In this document: in pieces, positions 15,768 to 22,834 of the stretch
Layout of the letters: each line of letters starts with the position of its first letter
How positions within the stretch are numbered: position 1 is the stretch's first letter
Assembly (NCBI GenBank): GCA_938009275.1
Contig: CALLHY010000048.1
Location: forward strand, 1-22,834
DNA: 22,834 nucleotides
From: an uncultured bacterium
Lineage (GTDB): Bacteria; Cloacimonadota; Cloacimonadia; Cloacimonadales; Cloacimonadaceae
Reading direction: 5' to 3'
Translations under genes and position numbers: made by a program
The notes under the pieces: model-generated
The model's input: the letters and a program-made list of their open reading frames with translations, nothing else
Databases searched by the model: none
Told to the model about the DNA's origin: nothing

Positions 15768-17417
15768 ATGAGTATGTTTTGCTATCAATGCCAGGAAACT
15801 TCACGCAACATAGGCTGCACCATGCGCGGCGTATGTGGCAAATCCCCCGAACTTTGTCATTTGTTAGACCTTTCTATTCACGCCATAAAAGGATTGGCGT
15901 ATGTGTCTGTAAAGCTTCTTGAGAAAGGCGTTTATCACAAGGAAGACGCTCTGGTTGTGATGGGTGGACTTTTCCGTACAATAACCAATGCCAACTTCGA
16001 TGAAGACCAGATAAAAGCAACCATTACCAATGTGTTAGCCCTGCGTGATAAGCGCAAGCAAGAGCTTTGTGAACTAATGGGCACAGAGTGCACATCATGC
16101 CCCGAAGTGGTTACCTTCACAGTAAAACCCGAAAACTACGAAGAATTCGGCAAGCAAGTAGGCGTTTTGGCCACCGAAAACGAAGATGTACGCAGCTTGC
16201 GTGAAACCATTATCTATGGCATCAAAGGTATCTCCGCCTATGGTGAACACGCCTGGATGCTTGGCTACACCAGTGATGAAGTAAACAAGTTCGTTATGGA
16301 AGGAATAGCAGCCACAATCAACGACAATCTAAGCGCGGAAGAACTTACCGGTCTTGTGCTTAAAACGGGTGAACACGCCGTGAAAGTGATGGAGCTATTG
16401 GACAAAGCCAACACCGATACCTATGGCGTTCCAGAGCCAACCGTTGTTCAGCTAAACGCAGGCAAAAACCCAGGTATTCTGGTTAGCGGACATGACCTGA
16501 AAGACTTCGAAGAGCTATTACAACAAAGCGAAGGACAGGGCATAGACATTTACACTCACAGCGAAATGCTACCTGCTAATTATTATCCCGCCTTCAAGAA
16601 GTATAGCCACTTCCATGGCAATTACGGCAGCTCATGGTGGCATCAGCTTGAGGACTTTGAAAACTTCAACGGCCCTATACTGATGACCACAAATTGCATA
16701 GTTCCCTTGCGCAAAGAAAACACCTATCTGGATAGATTCTTCACCACCGGAATGACAGGTTACCCCGGCGCAACCCACATCCCTGAACGCCAGCCCGGTA
16801 AGCAGAAAGACTTTAGTGCAATTATTGCCAAAGCCAAAACCTGCCAGCCTCCTAAGGAACTGGAGACAGGAACTATAACAGGTGGTTTTAATTATCGCAC
16901 TGTACTTTCCATAGCCGACAAGGTTGTGGAAGCTGTTAAGTCTGGCGCAATAAAACGCTTCGTGGTGATGGCAGGATGCGATGGTCGTATGCCCAGCAGA
17001 AAATACTTCACCGAAGTGGCAGAAAAGCTCCCTAAGGACGCAGTTATCTTAACCGCTGGCTGTGCCAAATACCGTTACATTAAGCTTGATCTTGGCGACA
17101 TTGGTGGTATTCCCAGAGTGTTGGACGCTGGACAGTGTAACGACTCATATTCATTGGCTATCATTGCCTTAAAGCTAAAAGAAGCCTTTGGCTTGGATGA
17201 TGTGAACAAGCTTCCGCTTTCCTTCGATTTAGCTTGGTATGAACAAAAAGCCGTTGCAGTGTTGCTTGCCCTCCTGTATCTTGGCTTCAAAAACATTCAG
17301 GTGGGGCCAACCCTTCCCGGCTTCCTTTCTCCCAATGTGGCGAAAGTTATTATCGATACCTTTGGACTGAAACAAACTACAGACGCTGATAGCGATATCG
17401 CCGCCATGTTTGCCTGA
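15768..17417 (+). CDS. hcp: Hydroxylamine reductase / hybrid-cluster protein Hcp
   Basis: 549 residues, full length. Cysteines C5, C8, C17 and C23 bind the N-terminal [4Fe-4S] cluster. All hybrid-cluster ligands are visible: H242, E266, C310, C404, C432, C457, E492 and K494. Their spacing (24, 44, 94, 28, 25, 35, 2) equals the one I recall for the Desulfovibrio vulgaris enzyme, so the 4Fe-2S-2O cluster should be intact. Hcp reduces hydroxylamine to ammonia in vitro and is linked to nitric oxide detoxification and S-nitrosylation in cells. AGGAG lies 8 nt before this ATG; the next Met (residue 3) is the start seen in many homologues. It is the last gene of the operon and is followed by an intrinsic terminator. 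Cytoplasmic. Confidence 0.97.
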   Translation: MSMFCYQCQETSRNIGCTMRGVCGKSPELCHLLDLSIHAIKGLAYVSVKLLEKGVYHKEDALVVMGGLFRTITNANFDEDQIKATITNVLALRDKRKQELCELMGTECTSCPEVVTFTVKPENYEEFGKQVGVLATENEDVRSLRETIIYGIKGISAYGEHAWMLGYTSDEVNKFVMEGIAATINDNLSAEELTGLVLKTGEHAVKVMELLDKANTDTYGVPEPTVVQLNAGKNPGILVSGHDLKDFEELLQQSEGQGIDIYTHSEMLPANYYPAFKKYSHFHGNYGSSWWHQLEDFENFNGPILMTTNCIVPLRKENTYLDRFFTTGMTGYPGATHIPERQPGKQKDFSAIIAKAKTCQPPKELETGTITGGFNYRTVLSIADKVVEAVKSGAIKRFVVMAGCDGRMPSRKYFTEVAEKLPKDAVILTAGCAKYRYIKLDLGDIGGIPRVLDAGQCNDSYSLAIIALKLKEAFGLDDVNKLPLSFDLAWYEQKAVAVLLALLYLGFKNIQVGPTLPGFLSPNVAKVIIDTFGLKQTTDADSDIAAMFA

Positions 17418-17435
17418 ACCTAAAGTCACAGAAAT

Positions 17436-17469
17436 AAAGCTTCCCGGTTAAATGTCGGGAAGCTTTTTT
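17436..17469 (+). terminator. Rho-independent terminator of the tetR-hcp operon
   Basis: A perfect 11-bp stem, AAAGCTTCCCG (17436-17446) with CGGGAAGCTTT (17456-17466), encloses a 9-nt loop, and the descending arm runs into six T (17464-17469). It lies 18 nt after the hcp stop. Confidence 0.93.
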
Positions 17470-17474
17470 GCTTT

Positions 17475-17491
17475 AGGGATGCATGATCCCT
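17475..17491. repeat. Small perfect hairpin
   Basis: AGGGAT (17475-17480) and ATCCCT (17486-17491) flank GCATG. It follows the terminator by a few bases and has no T-run, so it is not itself a terminator. Role unknown. Confidence 0.5.
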
Positions 17492-17504
17492 GATTGAATT
17501 GCGG

Positions 17505-17566
17505 ACGAATTGTTAATGAAATACGCATCTCATCCGTAATTCATGAGTATTTCATTAGTAATTCGT
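17505..17566. repeat. 20-bp inverted repeat between hcp and the lipoprotein gene
   Basis: Bases 17505-17524 and 17547-17566 are reverse complements at 18 of 20 positions, with a 22-nt loop. Inside the loop the string GTAATTCATG (17536-17545) nearly repeats GTAATTCGTG (17558-17567) of the right arm. The arms are AT-rich and there is no T-run. It could be an intergenic dispersed repeat, an RNA-level structure, or an operator for the downstream gene. Confidence 0.65.
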
Positions 17567-17673
17567 GCAAGGAAGCTGCAAGCTTACTCGTTAGTTCAAC
17601 ATAAAAAAACTACAGCTATCTCGCATTTCGGAACGCTTCTTGCTTTCATGTATAGATAAAAACCATATGAGCT

Positions 17674-17678
17674 GGAGG
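17674..17678 (+). promoter_or_regulatory. Ribosome binding site that fixes the lipoprotein start
   Basis: GGAGG lies 6 nt before ATG 17685. The earlier in-frame candidates TTG 17640 and ATG 17667 have no such site and would bury the lipoprotein signal peptide behind extra polar residues. Confidence 0.8.
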
Positions 17679-17684
17679 AACTTG

Positions 17685-18701
17685 ATGCCGAAGAGGTTTT
17701 GGATACCTGCACTACTAATAGTGATAATAGCAATAGGTGGTTGCGCTAAGCGTAACACCGCATACCAGGAAGATGAAAGGCTTAGTTTAGAGAGACAGAT
17801 ACCTGTTGTGGGTGATCCTTTAGATTTTTGCGTGGATGATGATTTTATCTATGTCGCCCAAGACCAGGGAGGTATGTCCACAATTCGCCGCAGCGATTAC
17901 CAACATGAATGGTACACTAAGATTCATGCTCTGGACGGATCTGCTTACACCCTGCAAAAGATACGTAAGATTGATGTGGTCGGAAGCCAGAAGAGACTGT
18001 TCCTAAACGAGATTGGCGATACCGACAGATTTATAATTATGGATACCACCAATCCCGATACCCTGGTATGGGTTGGTAACAAGATTGGTAATACTCAAGG
18101 TATTCAGGATTTGGACTTTAACGAGATTACAACCTCCGGTTCGGATTACACCATTGATGGCGGATACTGCGCCGGTGGGGTTATGTACTATACTCGCTAT
18201 AACGATGAATTTTGGTTTGTGAACGAATATAGCATAACACCTCCTGCCACCGCTTCTGGCTTTTACATTACCGACAACCACATCTTCATAGCCGCTCAGC
18301 AAAGGGGATTGGTTATTTATAACCGTGCAACACAGCAGATGATTAGCGAATATGCTGTTCCTGGCTCTGCATTAAAGGTTAAGGTATCTGGTAATCTGGC
18401 ATTTATCGCCAGCAGACAGGGTGGACTGAGTATAGTTGACATAAGTGTTCCTGCTTCTCCCGTACTTGTAGCAAGCCTTCCTACATCAAATTTCACAACC
18501 GCAGTAGATGTTTCTGGAACCAAAGCTGCGATTAGTTCTGGCAGTGGCGGAGTATATCTGTATGATATCAGTAACCCAAATCAGCCAAAGCTTTTACAGC
18601 GCATCACTTCTTGCGGATTTGCCAATACAGTAAAGTTTATGGGCAACAAGCTTGTGGTTGCTGCCAGGGATCAAGGTATCCTTGTATATAAGATCAAGTA
18701 A
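17685..18701 (+). CDS. LVIVD-type beta-propeller lipoprotein
   Basis: 338 residues. A charged MPKR start, a hydrophobic core and the lipobox IGGC give a lipoprotein signal peptide with lipidated Cys20. The next residue is Ala, so there is no Asp+2 retention signal by E. coli rules. The mature part contains several LVIVD-type propeller blades in which a short display strand is followed by a YDIS/VDIS turn: QGGLSIVDISVPASPVLVAS, GGVYLYDISNPNQPKLLQ and QGILVYKIK near the end, with degenerate blades before them. Such proteins are surface or periplasmic beta-propellers in FCB bacteria, probably for binding rather than catalysis. Ligand unknown. It has its own terminator and precedes a secreted C25-type gene. 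Confidence 0.82.
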   Translation: MPKRFWIPALLIVIIAIGGCAKRNTAYQEDERLSLERQIPVVGDPLDFCVDDDFIYVAQDQGGMSTIRRSDYQHEWYTKIHALDGSAYTLQKIRKIDVVGSQKRLFLNEIGDTDRFIIMDTTNPDTLVWVGNKIGNTQGIQDLDFNEITTSGSDYTIDGGYCAGGVMYYTRYNDEFWFVNEYSITPPATASGFYITDNHIFIAAQQRGLVIYNRATQQMISEYAVPGSALKVKVSGNLAFIASRQGGLSIVDISVPASPVLVASLPTSNFTTAVDVSGTKAAISSGSGGVYLYDISNPNQPKLLQRITSCGFANTVKFMGNKLVVAARDQGILVYKIK

Positions 18702-18743
18702 TGTAATAAAATAGACATGAAGTGAATCCACATGAAAGAAGTT

Positions 18744-18792
18744 AAGACAGCCGGGACTTATTTATAGGTCTTGGGCTGTCTTGATTTTTTTT
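18744..18792 (+). terminator. Rho-independent terminator after the lipoprotein gene
   Basis: A perfect 9-bp stem AAGACAGCC (18744-18752) with GGCTGTCTT (18774-18782) encloses a 21-nt loop with an inner GAC/GTC pair, followed by GA and eight T (18785-18792). It ends only 33 nt before the next gene's ATG. Confidence 0.9.
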
Positions 18793-18809
18793 GGGGTTCT
18801 AAGTATAAG
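18781..18809 (+). promoter_or_regulatory. Possible promoter overlapping the terminator, upstream of the C25 gene
   Basis: TTGATT (18781-18786) and TATAAG (18804-18809) are 17 nt apart, a fair sigma-70 pair. The caveat is that the start point would fall near 18816, inside the AAAGGAAG ribosome site (18813-18820), leaving almost no leader. The real promoter may instead lie before the terminator. Confidence 0.3.
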
Positions 18810-18825
18810 TTGAAAGGAAGATGCA

Positions 18826-21800
18826 ATGAAAACAAAGTGTGTTGTCGGTCTGTTTTTACTGATGTGTGTTGTCAGTATGATGTCAGGCGAAAACATTAGC
18901 CCACTTCGGGTTGTTTATCAGGATGCCACCAACATCAAATTGAAGCTTGTCACACCAGCCCTGGAGATGGAGAGTGTGAAAAGTGGTGAGTATCAAAGCT
19001 TAAGGCTGGCAGGTTCAGCTCCTACGGCAGACGTTGGATACCCTGAATTGCCTATGTATTCTACTCTTGTTGCCATCCCAGCCAAGGGTGATTTTAGCAT
19101 CCGCGTTATCGAAGGAAGCTATCAAACCAAAAGTAACATTAAGCCTATTCCTGTATTTAGCAATGAGAAGGAAGAAGAGGAATGTAGCTATAATGCTGCT
19201 GCGTATGCTAAAACACAAATGTATCCTGAAAAGAGCTTTGCCAATAGCAACGCGCAGATTATTCGTGATTTCCGCGTAGTTCAGCTAAATCTTTTTCCTG
19301 TGAGATACAAGGCTAATACAAAGGACTTGCAGATATGTAGCGAAATGACTGTAGAGATTAGCATGAAGGACACGCCGGGCGATAATGAGCTTCCTGAATA
19401 TACTGGTTATTCAGCAGCCTTTACCAATCTTTATGAATCCATGATTAGCAATTTTTCTAATTACCGCGACGCGTTAATGGCACCAGCGAATCCACGAATC
19501 CTGCTTATCTACGGTGGAAATAGCACTGAGCAGGCATTTTTGAATAAACTGAATGAATTTGTAACCTGGAAGCGACAGAAAGGCTATGAGGTTAATGTAA
19601 TTAATACAGCTACTATAGGCAGCACATCCAATACTGGCATCAAGAACTATATTCAAACTCAGTATAACAATGTTGCTACCAGGCCAGACTACATAATCTT
19701 AATGGGAGATACCAATGGTACTTATCCCATTCCGGCATTCATCGAAAATATGTCATCTTATTCAGGAGAAGGAGACTATCCATATACCCACCTGGCTGGA
19801 AGTGACTTACTTGGTGATGTGTTTATCGGTAGAATCTCAGCCAGTAATTTTAGTGAATTGGATGTTATTCTAAACAAGGGTTTTGCCATTGAGAAAAGCA
19901 TTAATACTGTTGGCACCGGTGCTGGCTGGTTAAATAGAATGTTGCTTATTGGTGATCCCTCCAGTAGCGGTATCTCTACCCATTACGTAAATAAGTTTAT
20001 TCGGGAGTTAGCACTAGACCATAATCCCGACTACACCTTTATCGAGAATTATAGCAGCGGATTTGCAACTACCATGAATAACGGTATAAATCAAGGTGTA
20101 GGATTCTTTAACTACCGTGGTTACATCAATATGAGTGGCTGGTCTCCTGGCTCAAATTTGATAAACGGTGCCAGAATGCCTCATGCCACTATTTTAACTT
20201 GTGCCACAGGCAGTTATTCCGGTGGCACTTCTACAACAGAAGAGATAATCCGTCTTGGCACTTCAGCAGTACCGGCTGGCTCTGTAACAGCTATTGGTAT
20301 GGCAACCAGCGGAACTCATACGATGTTTAATAACAGCCTTAATGCCGGATTGTATGAAGGTATATTTTCCTATAATATGAGAACCATGGGCGAAGCACTG
20401 TTAAATGCAAGGCTGTATATAAAGCAAATCTATGGTTCTACTCACGATAACCAGGCTAACTATTTTTCTCACTGGTGTAACTTGATGGGTGATCCCACCG
20501 TGGAAGTATTTACCAGCATCCCAGATGTTTTAACTATAATTGCTCCTGAGACTATGCCTATGGGCACCACAGTTCTTGATCTGCAAGTGATGGATCAATT
20601 GGGTAATCCCGCGGTAAATGTTTGTGTTACGGCTTATAGCGCACCACTTAATTCTATTATAGCCAAAGGCTTTACCGATGATGAGGGAAATGTTAGCTTA
20701 AATCTGTCTGGTGGCTTGCAAAACCTTATTACTTTAACAGCTTCTGCTCATAACTACAAACCTCATCAGGTTACTGTGAATGTAGATAATATAGGCTCAA
20801 TAGTCTATGCTAACAAAATGATTATTGATGATGGTAGCTACGGCAGTATCGGTAATGGTGATAGCTTTGCCACTGCCGGCGAGACAGTGGCTATAAAACT
20901 GGAAGTAAGAAACACTACTGCTTTGTCCATTGGCACTTCTACTGCTGTTTTAACTTGTAACGATCCGTATATAAGCATTGTCTCTAATCAGATTGAATTA
21001 GCTGCTATAGAGCCGAATCAATCGGTATTTGGTGAGCTGCCCTTTGTTGTTTCGATTGCCAGTAACTTACCGCCTAATCATGACGTTCGTTTTCAGGTGG
21101 ATGTTAGTGATGAACTTGATCAGCAATATAGCTTCCTGTTCCATATTGCAACCTACAATGCAAAGCTTCAGGTGAATAACTTAAGCGTAAGTGCCGGTGG
21201 AAATGATGTATTAGACCCTACCGAAAGCGGGGATTTGCAGTTATGGATAAAGAATAACTCCATATGCCCGGTTTACGACGTGTCTGCGGAGCTTATCTCG
21301 CTTAATGATCTTGTATCCATAAGCAACAGATACGCTTATATTGGAGCTATAAGTGCCGGAATGGTGGGCGTAACAGTTAGCCCATTTGAGGTTCTGGCCA
21401 GAGCGCAACTTATTCCCGGAATGCAGATCCCGATGCAGGTAAGGCTGTATAACTCTGACGGGTTCGAGCAGATTGCCTCATTTAACCTTCCTATTGGCCA
21501 GGTTTCTTCTACCACACCATTAGGCCCAGACAGCTATGGTTACTTTATTTACGATTCAACTGATACCATGTATCCCGACTGCCCCAGTTATGAATGGGTG
21601 GAGATTACTCCCGCGTTAGGGGGATCTGGTACACTTCTAACGGGCTTTAACGATTCTGGTGATAGCAATGATGAAGGCGATCAGAATGGTGCTGTTACTC
21701 TAAAGGTTTTGGATTTGCCATTTTTGTTCAAGTTCTATGGTGAGACCTACACACAGATTACAGTTTGCGTAAATGGATTTATTGCAATGGGAGTAACCGA

Positions 21801-22766
21801 GAATGGTGAGTTTAGAAATTATCACCTTCCCGGAGGTTATGGTGCGTCACCCATGATTGCCGCATTCTGGGATGATCTGATCCTGATTCAAGATGCAGGA
21901 ATTTATCAGTATTATAACGAGAACGATCATACCTACGTTATCCAGTATAACAAGATGAGAAACGGTTATAACCGAACAAGTCTTGAAACCTTCCAGGTAA
22001 TCTTTTATGATCCACAATACTATCCAACTTCCTTGGGTGATGGGAAAATAAAGATTCAATATAAGGACTTTAATAATGTAGATATCGGTGCTTCAGGTGG
22101 ATATACTCCCAGACACGGTAATTATAGCTCTATTGGCATTAAGGATCACACAAATACTCGTGGTTTAGAGTATTCTTACAACAACACCTACCCTCCTGCA
22201 GCAGCACCACTAAGCAACAACAAAGCGTTGTTAATCACCACAGTTCCAGTATTGCACCAAAATCCTTTTGTAAAGATACACGAACTGATAATATCCGATC
22301 CCAACGGCAATGGGATAGCAGAACCAGGTGAAACTGTGGAACTGGGGATCAAGCTGGTAAATCTTGGAATTAATACAGCCGAAGATGTTCAGCTAAACGC
22401 CACTACCAACAACAGCTTTGCCAGTATCAGCAATGCTAATTGTGTTTATCCAAACATAGCAGGTGATCAGCTTGTGGTAAATCCCCTACCAATTCTGCTT
22501 CACATAAGTGAAGATTGCCCAGATCAATTAATGATTCCCATAGTATGCGATATAACTATCAATGGCGATAGCTGGCAATATACGCTTAATGTAATGGTAA
22601 GAAAGCCAAGCATTACTGTAAGTGGGATATACATGAATGATGGGCTGAGCAATGGAAATGGATTGATCGAACCCGGAGAAGCGATAAATTTGATAGTTAA
22701 CATCACTAATGAAAGCTCTCTTGATGCCAAGAATATCATATGCAACCTGAGTTCACAATCACCCTG
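18826..22766 (+). CDS. Secreted C25 (gingipain-like) peptidase-family protein, 3'-truncated by contig end
   Basis: At least 1313 residues; the true C terminus is missing. A Sec signal peptide (~1-21) is followed by a gingipain-type propeptide (~25-210, with YPELPMYSTLVAIP) and a C25 caspase-like domain from PRILLIYGG at residue 223 to about 560. The nucleophile position is C459 in LTCATG, but the catalytic His of the GHG motif is Tyr433 (NYRGYINMSGW). After it come an Ig/carboxypeptidase-regulatory-like domain (~565-655) and CARDB-like repeats carrying GNG/PGE turns (~666, ~786, ~1154, ~1268). Between repeats 2 and 3 lies a beta domain with PFLFKFYGETY and MIAAFWDDL. Such proteins usually end in a type IX secretion sorting domain, expected beyond the contig. 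AAAGGAAG precedes the ATG. The TGA seen at 22765-22767 is created by adapter sequence. Confidence 0.9.
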
Positions 22767-22834
22767 AGATCTGAATAGCTTCGGTTAGGGAAAGAGTGTA
22801 TATCTCTGTTGTCTCCGTATCATTAAAAAAAAAA
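22767..22834. other. Illumina adapter read-through plus poly-A (sequencing artefact)
   Basis: Bases 22767-22824 align without gaps to the reverse complement of the 58-nt Illumina universal adapter: 49 of 58 identical, including the uninterrupted blocks TAGGGAAAGAGTGTA and CCGTATCATT. Eight of nine differences are G read as T. Ten A (22825-22834) follow exactly where the adapter ends, as in reads that run past the molecule. This is library sequence, not genome. The adapter alignment is from memory. Confidence 0.96.

Noticed and set aside
1..22834. CRISPR arrays, tRNA or rRNA genes, prophage or defence systems.
   Set aside because: No regularly spaced repeats, cloverleaf or rRNA signatures, phage genes or known defence genes were seen; the only mobile element is the intron tip.

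Overview
This window looks like one complete metagenomic contig of about 22.8 kb from an uncultured anaerobic, Gram-negative-type bacterium. The best guess is the Cloacimonadota (Cloacimonas-like), with the wider Bacteroidota/FCB group as the alternative. The reasons are modest GC content, very tight gene packing, a giant secreted C25 (gingipain-type) protein with CARDB-like repeats, LVIVD-type lipoprotein repeats, an ADP-heptose-type glycosyltransferase (LPS), and a hybrid-cluster protein operon typical of anaerobes. The phylum is an inference; no rRNA or other marker gene is present to settle it.

Layout. Bases 1-47 are the 5' tip of a group II intron (minus strand) that runs off the contig start. 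Next to it is a long inverted repeat (48-122), then non-coding sequence with a four-copy heptamer repeat (273-300). A YitT-family membrane protein follows on the minus strand (316-1272). From 1434 to 11317 is a long plus-strand block of housekeeping genes: a uridine-kinase-like nucleoside kinase, mutL, miaA, a parvulin-type PPIase, trxB, alaS and a family 9 glycosyltransferase. Most are separated by 0-5 nt or overlap by 1-4 nt. A three-gene minus-strand block converges on it (11307-13684): an unrecognised membrane protein, an AI-2E-family permease and a short lipoate-protein-ligase-like protein. A 332-nt divergent promoter region (13685-14016) holds a TetR-type palindromic operator.

Plus-strand operon 14017-17417 encodes a TetR regulator, an unusual Fe-S protein, a small cupin and Hcp (hydroxylamine reductase/hybrid-cluster protein), and ends at a strong intrinsic terminator. 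With all Hcp metal ligands present, it reads as an autoregulated module for handling reactive nitrogen or redox stress. The Fe-S protein is a plausible electron partner. A LVIVD-repeat lipoprotein with its own terminator follows, then the C25-type secreted protein.

The last 68 bases are not genomic. Bases 22767-22824 match the reverse complement of the 58-nt Illumina universal adapter (49 of 58 by my alignment, nearly all differences G to T), followed by ten A. The apparent stop codon of the C25 gene is made of genomic TG plus the first adapter A, so that gene is truncated by the contig end and its real C terminus is missing. The contig start, inside a mobile intron, is also a natural assembly break.
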